The notes below the pieces were generated by a model. That model searched no databases. It had not been told where the DNA came from and was given only the letters and a program-made list of their open reading frames with translations. Below, piece by piece: positions 24,821 through 33,538 of a DNA stretch of 64,000 nucleotides (position 1 is its first letter; every line of letters starts with the position of its first letter). The position numbers and the translations under genes were made by a program. The stretch is taken from positions 1-64,000 of the forward strand of contig NZ_JACCFF010000007.1 in NCBI RefSeq assembly GCF_013449725.1, written 5' to 3'. Origin of the DNA: Mycobacteroides sp. LB1 (GTDB lineage Bacteria > Actinomycetota > Actinomycetes > Mycobacteriales > Mycobacteriaceae).

Positions 24821-25948
24821 GTGAATGCACTGACAAAGCTCAACGCAACGCGATCGCCGTTGCTACGCGCCCTGGTGGCCGCTCTGCTGGTAGTGATCGG
24901 CGCCGGCGGCGGCTACGCCATCGCTGCGCACAAAACTCTGACTCTCAACGTCGACGGAAACGCGATGACGGTCACGACCGTCAAGTCGCAGGTGTCCGAC
25001 GTTCTCTCCGATTACGGATATGCGCTCTCCGAGCGCGACGATGTCGCCCCCGCCAAGCACGACGCGGTCCGCGATGGCGACACGATTGTTCTGAAGCGTT
25101 CTCGGCCGCTGGACATCTCGGTGGACGGGCAGGGCGCCCAGCAGGTCTGGACCACTGCCACCACGGTGAACGAGGCATTGTCCGACCTGTCGATGACCGA
25201 CACCGCGCCGACCGCTGCCACCCGTGGCAGCCGCCTCCCGCTGGAAGGCATGGCCCTGCCAGTCGTCAGCGCCAAGACCGTGCAGCTCAACGATGGTGGC
25301 GCTATCAGCACACCGCGGATCGCCGCCCCCACCGTGGGGAAGCTCCTGGAGGCCAGCGGCAACCCGCTGCAGCAGTTCGACACCGTCGAGCCTTCGGCTA
25401 GCACGCCGGTGACCGCTGATATGCCGATCACCGTGACGCGCATCCGGGTCAGCCAGGTGACCGAGCAGGCCTCGTTGACGCCGACTCCTCAGAAGATCCA
25501 AGACGCCAGCATGAACATGAGCCGCTCGGTGGTCGAGGACCCGGGTGCGCCCGGATCCCAGGACATCGTGTACTCGGTGTTGACGATCAACGGTCGCGAA
25601 ACCGGCCGCATGCCTGTATCGAACAACGTGCTCACCCCCGCCCGCGACTCGGTGCTGCGGGTTGGTGCGAAGCCGGGCACCGAGGTGCCCACGATCACTC
25701 GCGGATCCGCTTGGGATGCACTGGCCTCCTGTGAGGCCGGTGGCAACTGGGCCATTAATACGGGTAACGGTTTCTACGGTGGTGTGCAGTTCGATTACGG
25801 CACCTGGCTGGCGCACGGTGGCGACAAGTACGCGCCGCGTGCTGACCTCGCGACGCGTGAGGAGCAGATCGCCATCGCCGAGAAGACATTGGCCGTGCAG
25901 GGTTGGGGCGCATGGCCGGTGTGCAGCGCGAGAGTCGGTGCCCGCTGA
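24821..25948 (+). CDS. rpfB: Resuscitation-promoting factor RpfB
   Basis: A 375-residue secreted muralytic enzyme. An N-terminal membrane/signal segment (about 12-33, LLRALVAALLVVIGAGGGYA) is followed by three DUF348 repeats (about 38-200; TLNVDGNAMTVTTVKSQVSD and later copies), a G5 domain (about 205-285) and a transglycosylase-like Rpf domain (about 295-375) with catalytic Glu near 305 in SCEAGGNWAINTGNG. It cleaves peptidoglycan glycan strands and promotes regrowth of dormant cells. Unlike M. tuberculosis RpfB, I see no lipobox Cys. Start is GTG. ksgA overlaps its 3' end. Confidence 0.96.
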   Translation: MNALTKLNATRSPLLRALVAALLVVIGAGGGYAIAAHKTLTLNVDGNAMTVTTVKSQVSDVLSDYGYALSERDDVAPAKHDAVRDGDTIVLKRSRPLDISVDGQGAQQVWTTATTVNEALSDLSMTDTAPTAATRGSRLPLEGMALPVVSAKTVQLNDGGAISTPRIAAPTVGKLLEASGNPLQQFDTVEPSASTPVTADMPITVTRIRVSQVTEQASLTPTPQKIQDASMNMSRSVVEDPGAPGSQDIVYSVLTINGRETGRMPVSNNVLTPARDSVLRVGAKPGTEVPTITRGSAWDALASCEAGGNWAINTGNGFYGGVQFDYGTWLAHGGDKYAPRADLATREEQIAIAEKTLAVQGWGAWPVCSARVGAR

Positions 25949-26808
25949 CCATCACGCTGCTCGGCCGTACCGAGATTCGACAACTGGCGAAGGATCTCGA
26001 CTTCCGACCGACGAAGACTCTGGGCCAGAATTTCGTTCACGATGCCAACACCATTCGCCGCATTGTGTCGGTATCGGGTGTCGGTAAGGGCGATCACGTC
26101 ATCGAGGTGGGGCCCGGTCTGGGCTCGCTGACGTTGGGGTTGCTCGACAAGGGGTGCGAGGTGACCGCGGTCGAGGTGGATCCGGTGCTGGCGCGGCGGC
26201 TGCCGGCCACCATCAAGGAGCACTCGCACAGCGAATTCAACCGATTCTCGGTGATTCACCAGGATGTACTGAAGCTCACCCCCGCCGATATTCCGGGCGA
26301 GCCGACGGCGATGGTGGCCAACCTGCCTTACAACGTCGCAGTCCCGGCACTGTTGCGGATTCTGACCGAATTCGACTCGGTGAAGACACTTTTGGTGATG
26401 GTCCAGTCCGAGGTGGCCGATCGACTGACGGCCGAGCCCGGTTCGCGGATCTACGGTGTGCCGAGCGTCAAGGTGCGCTACTTCGGGAAGGTGAAGCGCC
26501 TCGGCACGGTGTCCCCGGCGGTGTTCTGGCCGATTCCGCGGGTGTATTCGGGTCTGGTGCGTATCGATCGGCACCCGGACGCGACATGGCCGTCCGACGC
26601 CCAGTTCCGCCGCGAGCTTTTCGATCTCATCGATATCTCGTTCGCGCAGCGCCGCAAGACATCTCGTAATGCATTCGCCGAATGGGCGGGCTCGGGTGAC
26701 GAGTCGGCACGTCGGCTGCTGGCCGCCAGCATCGACCCGGCGCGTCGCGGGGAGACGTTGGATGTCGCCGATTTCGCGAGGCTGCTGGAGCGTTCGGAGT
26801 CCGTCTAG
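25912..26808 (+). CDS. ksgA: 16S rRNA dimethyladenosine transferase KsgA (RsmA)
   Basis: A 298-residue methyltransferase that dimethylates A1518 and A1519 of 16S rRNA; loss gives kasugamycin resistance. Motifs are GQNFVHDANTIRRIV, VIEVGPGLGSLTLGLL (SAM site) and ANLPYNVAVPALL (the NLPY motif), then FGKVKRLGTVSPAVFWP. The start is uncertain: ATG at 25912 and GTG at 25921 both overlap the rpfB end (stop 25948), giving tight translational coupling; the M. tuberculosis protein has a similar CxLTIRLLGRTEIR lead. In M. tuberculosis ispE follows directly, but here ~7.7 kb intervene. Confidence 0.96.
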   Translation: MAGVQRESRCPLTITLLGRTEIRQLAKDLDFRPTKTLGQNFVHDANTIRRIVSVSGVGKGDHVIEVGPGLGSLTLGLLDKGCEVTAVEVDPVLARRLPATIKEHSHSEFNRFSVIHQDVLKLTPADIPGEPTAMVANLPYNVAVPALLRILTEFDSVKTLLVMVQSEVADRLTAEPGSRIYGVPSVKVRYFGKVKRLGTVSPAVFWPIPRVYSGLVRIDRHPDATWPSDAQFRRELFDLIDISFAQRRKTSRNAFAEWAGSGDESARRLLAASIDPARRGETLDVADFARLLERSESV

Positions 26809-26867
26809 CGTCCGGGTTTCCCCGCGCTGTCTCACTTCGGCGCTGAGTGTGCGGATTGTGTTGGTTT

Positions 26868-26895
26868 TGTGCGAATTCTCGACAGAATTCACACA
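26868..26895. terminator. Hairpin between ksgA and the permease
   Basis: Arms TGTGCGAATTCT and AGAATTCACACA with a 4-base loop give 11 of 12 pairs. It lies in the convergent gap, with flanking GAGTGTG/CACACTC arms that could extend the structure. No T-run. Confidence 0.5.
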
Positions 26896-26914
26896 CTCGA
26901 GCCTCCGCGCCCGA

Positions 26915-28399
26915 CTATTTATCGCCGAGGTTGGGCGGGTCGTCCATCATGGGAGTCTCTGCGATCACCGGATACTGCCCGGTGTAGCCGACCCGCTCGC
27001 GCGCCAGCTGCAGGACGCGCTCCTTCGACAGGTACCAGCCGATGATGAGCAGGGGCGTAAAGATCGCCAGAGCCACCAGGTTCCAATAGTTTTCGTAACA
27101 CATGAGCAACAGCACCACGACCAGGAAGACGAGCGTCGCGTACCCGGTGTACGGGGCGCCTGGCATCTGAAACTTGCCGCGCTGCAGGATGCCCCGCTGT
27201 GACCATTGGTACAGCCGCAGTTGGCAGATGACGATGGTGGCCCAGGAAGCGATGATCCCGAGTGCGGCGACATCCAGCGCGGTCTCGAAGGCCTGCTCGG
27301 GGATCACCATGTTCATGAAGACGCCGGCCACGGTGAAGCATCCGGTGAGTGCGATACCCGCGAACGGAACTCCGTTGGATGTCATGCGTGACAACACTTG
27401 TGGTGCGCTGCCGTTCATGGACATGGAGCGCAGAATCCGGCCGGTGCTGTACAGGCCCGCATTGAGACTCGACAGTGCGGCGGTGAGCACCACGAAGTTC
27501 ATGATGTCACCGGCGTGCGGCAGCCCCACCCGCGAGAAGAAGGTGACGAATGGACTCTCCCCGGACTTGTAGGTGGTGTACGGCAGCAGCAATGCCAGGA
27601 GAACCAGTGAGCCGACATAAAATACGGCGATGCGGATGACCACCGCATTGATCGCCTTCGGCATGACCTTGTCGGGGTTCTCGGTCTCGCCTGCGGCGGT
27701 GCCCACCAACTCCACTGAGGCATAGGCGAATACCACCCCGGAGGTGATGACGACCAGCGCCAGCACACCGGTGGGAAAGAGCCCACCGTTGTCGGCAATC
27801 ACGGATGGGCCGGTGGTGGCGCCCTCGACGGTGTATCGGCCGGCGAGGAACACGATGCCGACGATCAAGAAGGTCACCAGCGCAACGACTTTGATGAGTG
27901 CTGCCCAGAATTCCATCTCGCCGAAGACCTTGACGCTGATCATGTTCATGGTCAGCACGATGACAAGTGCGATGAGCGCGATGGTCCACTGCGGGACAGC
28001 CTTGAACGCACCCCAGTAGTGCATGTACAGGGCGATGGCGGTGACGTCCACGATCGAGGTGGCTGCCCAGTTGACGAAGTACATCCATCCTGCGACGTAT
28101 GCGGCCTTCTCGCCAAGGAATTCGCGGGCATAAGAGACAAAGGATCCCGAGGACGGGCGGTGGAGCACCAGCTCGCCGAGGGCGCGCAGCATGAAGAAGA
28201 CGAATATGCCGCAGACGGCATAGACGATGAACAACGCCGGTCCGGCCTCGTGCAAGCGCTTACCCGCACCCATGAACAGACCGGTGCCAATGGCCCCACC
28301 GATACCGATCATCTGGACTTGCCGGTTCTTCAGGCCCTTGTGATAGCCCTCGTCCTCACGGGCGAGGGCGGACATGTCGTAGTTAGCCGGGGACGCCAT
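26915..28399 (-). CDS. Amino acid permease (AAT/APC family)
   Basis: A 494-residue inner-membrane transporter with 12 predicted helices. The APC consensus appears at the N-terminus: GLKNRQVQMIGIGGAIGTGL followed by FMGAGKRLHEAGPAL. The conserved Glu-Leu stretch (VELVGTAAGETENP) in TM6-TM7 places it in the amino-acid transporter (AAT) group with GabP, LysP and AnsP; substrate specificity cannot be told by eye. The hydrophilic tail ends MMDDPPNLGDK. It lies on the minus strand, convergent with ksgA, and is the first gene of an accessory block. Confidence 0.92.
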   Translation of the reverse strand: MASPANYDMSALAREDEGYHKGLKNRQVQMIGIGGAIGTGLFMGAGKRLHEAGPALFIVYAVCGIFVFFMLRALGELVLHRPSSGSFVSYAREFLGEKAAYVAGWMYFVNWAATSIVDVTAIALYMHYWGAFKAVPQWTIALIALVIVLTMNMISVKVFGEMEFWAALIKVVALVTFLIVGIVFLAGRYTVEGATTGPSVIADNGGLFPTGVLALVVITSGVVFAYASVELVGTAAGETENPDKVMPKAINAVVIRIAVFYVGSLVLLALLLPYTTYKSGESPFVTFFSRVGLPHAGDIMNFVVLTAALSSLNAGLYSTGRILRSMSMNGSAPQVLSRMTSNGVPFAGIALTGCFTVAGVFMNMVIPEQAFETALDVAALGIIASWATIVICQLRLYQWSQRGILQRGKFQMPGAPYTGYATLVFLVVVLLLMCYENYWNLVALAIFTPLLIIGWYLSKERVLQLARERVGYTGQYPVIAETPMMDDPPNLGDK

Positions 28400-28418
28400 G
28401 GGGCGACGGTACCGGGGA

Positions 28419-29222
28419 TTAGGTCATCGCGTGTGTCAAAAGTGTTATGAATTCGGTGCATGTCGGGTAGCGGCTTAACGGATCCTTGGCCATGGCCTTG
28501 GCCACGATGGAATCGAAAGCTCGGGGGATGTACTTATGGCGGTAGGAGATCGGCCAGGGGGTGGCGTTGAGATGCAGGTCGGCGAGTTTCATCGCCGTGT
28601 GTGCGGTGAACGGGGGTTTGCCGTCGAATAGCTCGACTGCTGTGCAGGCCAGCGCGTACTGATCGGTGGCTGCCGTCACGGGCAGTCCTCGCAGCACCTC
28701 AGGCGCCGCGTAGGGCAGCGAGGTTTGCACAACGGGCACCTTGGGCCCGTCCGCACGCTCCTGCGCGATACCGAAATCGGTGAGCACGGCATTACCTGAG
28801 CGAGTGCGCATGATGTTGGACGGCTTGACATCGCAATGCACCACTTGGGCTTCATGGATGTAATCGAGTGCTCCGGCGATCTGTTGCAGGGCAGTCATTT
28901 TGATCGGGATGACCCAGCTCTGATCCGTTCCCACCAGGTCTTTCGCCGAGCCGCCGTCGAGTGCCTGCATGGTTAGCCAGGCGTCACCGCGTTCGTAGAC
29001 CGTGATGATGCGGGGATGCGAAAACCGTTGGGCCAGATCGAACTCTCGGTGCAGCCGGTCGATGTTCTCCGGGTTGCGATGCCGTGGGTGCAGTACCTTC
29101 AGCGCAACCGTACCGGTGTCATCGCCGGCAGCCCGGTGTGCCAGGTAGACCTGTGCAGTCCCGCCGCGGCCCGCAATTGAGTCGATGACGTAGCCGTTGA
29201 ATTCGTCACCCGGTGCAGGCAT
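28419..29222 (-). CDS. Soluble serine/threonine protein kinase
   Basis: A 267-residue kinase that is only a catalytic domain: P-loop IAGRGGTAQVYLAHR, catalytic Lys in VALKVLHP, the catalytic loop VVHCDVKPSN and DFG in LTDFGIAQ, then APEVLRG and TDQYALACTAVELFDGKPPF. No transmembrane helix or sensor domain follows, unlike most mycobacterial Pkn proteins. In the catalytic loop the usual HRD Arg is Cys, so activation-loop phosphorylation may not be needed. It starts 47 bases after the mmpL stop on the same strand, so co-transcription with mmpS-mmpL is likely. Substrates are unknown. Confidence 0.92.
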   Translation of the reverse strand: MPAPGDEFNGYVIDSIAGRGGTAQVYLAHRAAGDDTGTVALKVLHPRHRNPENIDRLHREFDLAQRFSHPRIITVYERGDAWLTMQALDGGSAKDLVGTDQSWVIPIKMTALQQIAGALDYIHEAQVVHCDVKPSNIMRTRSGNAVLTDFGIAQERADGPKVPVVQTSLPYAAPEVLRGLPVTAATDQYALACTAVELFDGKPPFTAHTAMKLADLHLNATPWPISYRHKYIPRAFDSIVAKAMAKDPLSRYPTCTEFITLLTHAMT

Positions 29223-29268
29223 GCACCGAGGGTGTCATGAGTCACCCAGCGCGGTGGGGGATTTCACC

Positions 29269-32235
29269 CTAGTACGCGTGTCTGGGAAACTCCGAAGACA
29301 CTCCAGTCACTGGATCCGGTCCCGCGCCGACGGGTGCCGGCGCCGGGGGAGGCGGTACAGGCTGAGCGGACGCCGGTGCCCGAGGTGTTCTCGGCGGGGG
29401 CAGCGGCCTGGCGCGCACATTCAGCGGCCACCAGAACCAGCGGCCCAGCAGGGTCGCGATGGCCGGTGTCATGAAGGACCGCACCACCAGGGTGTCGAAC
29501 AACAGACCAAGACCGATGGTGGTACCCACCTGACCGATAATGGTGAGATCGCTGATGGCCATGGCCATCATCGTGAAGGCGAAGACCAGGCCCGCGGAGG
29601 TCACCACACTGCCGGTGCCGCCCATGGCCCGGATCATGCCCGTCTTCAAGCCACCCGGGAGTTCTTCCTTGAGTCGGGAAACCAGTAGCAGGTTGTAGTC
29701 GGAGCCCACGGCGAGCAGCACGATGATCGCCATCTGCATGACCATCCAGTGCAATTCTTTGCCCAAGATGTACTGCCAGATGATGACCGACAGGCCGAAC
29801 GATGCGCCCAGGGACAGCAGTACGGTGCCGACGATCACCAGCGACGCGACGAAGCTGCGGGTGATGAGCAGCATGATCAGGAAGATCAGGCACAGCGCGG
29901 ATATGCCGGCGATGAGCAAGTCGTAGCGGGCGCCGTCGGCCATGTCCTTGAATGTCGCTGCAGTGCCGCCGAGTTCGATCTTGGCGTCCTCCAGCGGTGT
30001 GCCCTTGACCGCCTCGACGGCCGCCAGCTTGATCGGCTCGATATGTGAAAGTCCTTCGGGTGACGTGGGGTCACCGCGATGCGAGATGATCATGCGCAGT
30101 GTCTTGCCATCGGGGGACAAGAACATCTTGAGGCCGCGTTTGAAATCGGGGTTGTCGAATATCTCCGGCGGTAGATAGAACGAGTCGTCGTTCTTGGCCT
30201 TGTCGAACGCCTTGCCCATGGCGGTCGAGTCCTTGCTCATCTCGTCCATCTGGTCGTACATGCCGCCCATGGTGCTGTGCATCGTCGCCATCATGTTCTG
30301 CATGGATTCCATGAGGGGGATCATGTCCCGCATGTCCGCGACCATCTGCGGCATCAGGAGATCCATCTTGTCCATGGTCGTGACCATCACGTCCATGGTC
30401 TCGGTCAACTCGTCGATCTTGTCCAGCACATCAAAGATCGACCGGAATGCCTGGCAGATCGGGATATCGAAGCAGTGCTTCTCCCAATAGAAGTAGTTAC
30501 GGATCGGCCGGAACCAGTCATCGAAATTCTCGATACTGTCCCGCATGTCGTGGATGGTGCCCTGAAGTTTGTGCATATCGCTCACCACGCTGTGCATCAC
30601 ACCGGTGAGCTCGGTCATGCTGGCCAGCATCTTTTTCATGACGCCGACCATGACGCCCATTTGGTCGGACTGGACCTTCATATCGGCCATGCGGTCCTTC
30701 ATCAGCTTCATGTTCTGAATCTGGCCGACGCCCTGCGCGCTGATGAGGAATGGAATGGAGCTGTGCTCGATCGGTGTGCCCTGCGGGCGGGTGATCGCTT
30801 GCACGCGAGCAATTCCCGGTACGCGGTAGACGGCCTTGGCGAGCTTGTCGATGACCAGGAAGTCTGTGGAGTTCCGCATATCGTGGTCAGATTCCACGAC
30901 GAGCATCTCGGGGTTCATCCGGGCCGGATCGAAGTGTCGGTCAGCGGCTTGGAATCCCTGATTCGCGGGGATGTCCTTGGGGATGTACTTCTTGTCGTCG
31001 TAGCTGGTCTTGTATCCGGGAAGTGCGGCCAAGCCGATGATGGCGATCGCCAGCGAGGCCGCCAGGATCGGGCCGGGCCAGCGCGTGATAGCGGCGCCGA
31101 TGCGGCGCCAGGTGCGAATTCGCATGGCGCGCTTGGGTTCGAACAGCCCAAACCGGCTGCCGATGGTGATCAGTGAAGGCCCCAACGTGAGGGCGACGGC
31201 CACCGCCGTCAGGACCGCCACGGCACAGGGGACGCCCATGGTTTGGAAGTACGGCATACGGGTGAAGCTCAGGCAGTACATGGCGCCCGCGATCGTCGAC
31301 CCCGTACCCAAGATGACATGTGCTGTGCCATGGAACATCTCGTAGTACGCGGCTTCGCGGTCCAGCCCGCTGACTCGGGCTTCCTGATATCGCCCGATCA
31401 AGAAGATCGCGTAGTCGGTGCCCGCCGCGATGACCAGCACCACAAGGAGATTCACCGCGAAGGTGGACAGTCCGATGATGTGGTTGTCGCCCAGCACCGA
31501 GATCATGCCGCGCGCGGCGCCCAGTTGGATGCCCACCATGAGGAGCACCAACAGCACGGTGAAGATCGATCGGTAGAAGAACAGCAGCATCACGATGATG
31601 ACGATGAAGGTCAGTCCGGTGATCTTGATCATGCTGCTGTCGCCGGCATGGGCCATATCGGCCTGAAGTGCGGCCGCACCGGTGACGTACACCTTGAGCC
31701 CGTCCGGCATCGGCTTCGGATTGCCGTGTTCGTCCATCGAGAGGTCCGCAACGGTCTTACGGACGGATTCGATCGATTCGTTCGCGAGCGTCTCGCCCAT
31801 GTCTCCGGCGAGGTTCAGCTGAACGTAGGCCGACTTGCCGTCGGTGCTCTGCGCGCCGGACTCGGTGAGGGGATCGCCCCAGAAGTCCTGAACGTGCTGA
31901 ACATGTTTGGTGTCGGCGCGCAGCTTCGACACCAATTCGTCGTAGAACTTGTGTGCGCCGGCGCCGAGTGGTTTATCGGCCTCGAGGACGATCATGGCTG
32001 CGCTGTTGGAGTCGGACTCCTGGAACAGCCGGCCCATGTTCTTCATCGCCTTCATGGACGGCGCGTCGGCGGGGCTCAGCGAGACGGTGTTCGCTTGGGC
32101 CACCTGCTCCAACTGAGGTGCGGCCAGGCCGAGGCCGATGACAACCGCTATCCAGATGATGACGATGGGGATGGAGAGTCGTCGGATCCATTTGGCCAGG
32201 AAGGTGGGCTCCCCGCTGCCGTGTGCCCCGCTCAT
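29269..32235 (-). CDS. MmpL-family RND transporter
   Basis: A 988-residue membrane transporter of the MMPL/RND superfamily that exports lipids, siderophores or drugs. It has the expected layout: TM1, a first porter loop with SLSPADAPSMKAMKNMGRLF, TM2-6 (LLVVLVIAAGTDYAIFLIGRYQEARVSG, with the conserved Asp/Tyr GTDYAIFLIGRYQEA), a very long second loop with coiled-coil Met/Asp-rich segments (about 500-690), then TM7-12 (VGSDYNLLLVSRLKEE) and a Pro-rich tail. ATG at 32235 overlaps the mmpS stop by four bases. Closest types are MmpL4/MmpL5-like with an MmpS partner. Confidence 0.96.
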   Translation of the reverse strand: MSGAHGSGEPTFLAKWIRRLSIPIVIIWIAVVIGLGLAAPQLEQVAQANTVSLSPADAPSMKAMKNMGRLFQESDSNSAAMIVLEADKPLGAGAHKFYDELVSKLRADTKHVQHVQDFWGDPLTESGAQSTDGKSAYVQLNLAGDMGETLANESIESVRKTVADLSMDEHGNPKPMPDGLKVYVTGAAALQADMAHAGDSSMIKITGLTFIVIIVMLLFFYRSIFTVLLVLLMVGIQLGAARGMISVLGDNHIIGLSTFAVNLLVVLVIAAGTDYAIFLIGRYQEARVSGLDREAAYYEMFHGTAHVILGTGSTIAGAMYCLSFTRMPYFQTMGVPCAVAVLTAVAVALTLGPSLITIGSRFGLFEPKRAMRIRTWRRIGAAITRWPGPILAASLAIAIIGLAALPGYKTSYDDKKYIPKDIPANQGFQAADRHFDPARMNPEMLVVESDHDMRNSTDFLVIDKLAKAVYRVPGIARVQAITRPQGTPIEHSSIPFLISAQGVGQIQNMKLMKDRMADMKVQSDQMGVMVGVMKKMLASMTELTGVMHSVVSDMHKLQGTIHDMRDSIENFDDWFRPIRNYFYWEKHCFDIPICQAFRSIFDVLDKIDELTETMDVMVTTMDKMDLLMPQMVADMRDMIPLMESMQNMMATMHSTMGGMYDQMDEMSKDSTAMGKAFDKAKNDDSFYLPPEIFDNPDFKRGLKMFLSPDGKTLRMIISHRGDPTSPEGLSHIEPIKLAAVEAVKGTPLEDAKIELGGTAATFKDMADGARYDLLIAGISALCLIFLIMLLITRSFVASLVIVGTVLLSLGASFGLSVIIWQYILGKELHWMVMQMAIIVLLAVGSDYNLLLVSRLKEELPGGLKTGMIRAMGGTGSVVTSAGLVFAFTMMAMAISDLTIIGQVGTTIGLGLLFDTLVVRSFMTPAIATLLGRWFWWPLNVRARPLPPPRTPRAPASAQPVPPPPAPAPVGAGPDPVTGVSSEFPRHAY

Positions 32236-32630
32236 GCGGACTTCACAAAGCAGTAGACGTAGGCGCTCACTTCGTTGGAGGTCCTCTCGTCTTTGATTTC
32301 GTCGTTGGCGGTGATACGGCAACTGAGCGAATTGGCATTACGTGTCTGCGCCAAGATGTTTCCCGTCATTGCCGGCGCCGTGGTGACGATCTCAATCGAC
32401 CACGGTAGCGCTGCCCCGTTGATCTGGTGGGGCTCCCCTTCTTTGTCGATGTAGTTGATATCGGCGACGGTTCCCGGCGGACCGTAGATTTCGTACATCA
32501 CACGTTTGGGCTTGGAGTTGTTTTTGTCGTCGGTCATGCTGCCGGCATAGGTGGGCAACTGTTGTGAACCGAAAATGCCGCGAATTCGCCATACCGCAAA
32601 GCCGGCAATGGCGATGACAAGCACCATCAC
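32232..32630 (-). CDS. MmpS-family accessory membrane protein
   Basis: At least 132 residues. MmpS proteins have one N-terminal membrane helix and a periplasmic beta-sandwich, and act with MmpL. Seen here are VMYEIYGPPGTVADINYIDK, LPWSIEIVTTAP and the Cys pair SLSCRITAND ... AYVYCFVKS. The first usual start (GTG 32630, ATG 32627) begins inside the membrane helix and removes the basic lead. The open frame upstream reads LSVLKRAWIPVVMVLVIAIA, the normal MmpS start, preceded by an ATT codon at 32666 with AAGGGG upstream. The real start is probably ATT at 32666. The stop overlaps the mmpL ATG. Confidence 0.9.
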   Translation of the reverse strand: MMVLVIAIAGFAVWRIRGIFGSQQLPTYAGSMTDDKNNSKPKRVMYEIYGPPGTVADINYIDKEGEPHQINGAALPWSIEIVTTAPAMTGNILAQTRNANSLSCRITANDEIKDERTSNEVSAYVYCFVKSA

Positions 32631-32791
32631 TACCGGGATCCAAGCCCGCTTCAGAACGCTGAGAATCGGAGGACCCCTTCACCCGTTGCTGTCGAACAGA
32701 TCGCTTACCGCGGACTAGCTGCACAACGAGTGCTTCACGCAGCACGTCGGAGTGAACCGTTGACGTGAAAGCGTACGAAGCATTCATTTCT

Positions 32792-32812
32792 TAACGCATG
32801 ACATGTGCGTTA
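32792..32812. promoter_or_regulatory. Palindromic operator between mmpS and the TetR gene
   Basis: Perfect 7-base arms TAACGCA (32792-32798) and TGCGTTA (32806-32812) around a 7-base spacer (tgacatg). It lies in the divergent gap, 64 bases before the TetR start and ~125-160 before mmpS. Typical of a TetR repressor site that would control both sides. Confidence 0.6.
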
Positions 32813-32875
32813 TGGACAACCTACCAGCGGGTTCATTGGCCCGCAAGTCACACGCCGTGCGTTATCTTGAGACGG

Positions 32876-33538
32876 ATGACACAGCCCAATTTCCGGCGCG
32901 CACGTTCGGAGGAGAACAAGCGTCAACGTGCGGCAACGATCGTAGAAGCCGCGCGCTCGCTCGCGCTGGAGGCCGGTGTCGCGTCGGTCACTCTCACTGG
33001 TGTGGCCAATCGGGCGGGTGTCCATCACTCCGCGGTGCGCCGCTATTTCAGCTCACATAAAGAGGTGTTACTGCGGCTCGCGACCGAGGGGATGGCTGAG
33101 CTATCGGACTCGGTGTGCGCCACGCTGAATGGCCCAGGGGAGCGATCACCCGCAGATGTTGGCGCCGCGCTCTCGGGTGCTCTCATCGCGGCGCCGTTGT
33201 TCTGCGACCTGCTGGGTAGTCAGTATCTGCACCTAGAACACGAAGTGGAGATCGACCACGTCCGTGAGGCGCAGCGCGCCAACCAAGCGGCCGCGATGAC
33301 GATCGTCGACGCAATAGAACGGTCGACGCCCGAGCTCGACCGCAAGAGTGCCCTCGACATCGTCACGTCGGCCTTCGCGCTCGCTGGGATGCTCTGGCAG
33401 TTCACCCATCCTCCCGAGGGTCTCGAACATGATTTCGCCGAAGAGCCCGGCTTTCCGGACGATTGGGACACCGATTTCGGCAGCACGCTCACCCGGCTAC
33501 TCGCCGCCACGTGTATCGGGTACGTGAAAGAGCCTTAG
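32876..33538 (+). CDS. TetR-family transcriptional regulator
   Basis: A 220-residue repressor. The N-terminal helix-turn-helix is at about 15-65: RQRAATIVEAARSLALEAGV, SVTLTGVANRAGVHHSAVRR, YFSSHKEVLLRLATE. The C-terminal ligand domain is diverged. Divergent from mmpS-mmpL and with a palindrome in between, so it is the probable local repressor of that efflux pair, as TetR proteins control mmpS5-mmpL5 homologues in M. abscessus. ATG at 32876 is chosen; the frame extends upstream without good features. Converges with the MarR-GNAT gene, its stop overlapping by four bases. Confidence 0.9.
   Translation: MTQPNFRRARSEENKRQRAATIVEAARSLALEAGVASVTLTGVANRAGVHHSAVRRYFSSHKEVLLRLATEGMAELSDSVCATLNGPGERSPADVGAALSGALIAAPLFCDLLGSQYLHLEHEVEIDHVREAQRANQAAAMTIVDAIERSTPELDRKSALDIVTSAFALAGMLWQFTHPPEGLEHDFAEEPGFPDDWDTDFGSTLTRLLAATCIGYVKEP

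Noticed and set aside
31243..32256. 337-codon plus-strand frame under mmpL
   Set aside because: Antisense to conserved MmpL membrane segments; His/Asp/Arg-rich shadow.
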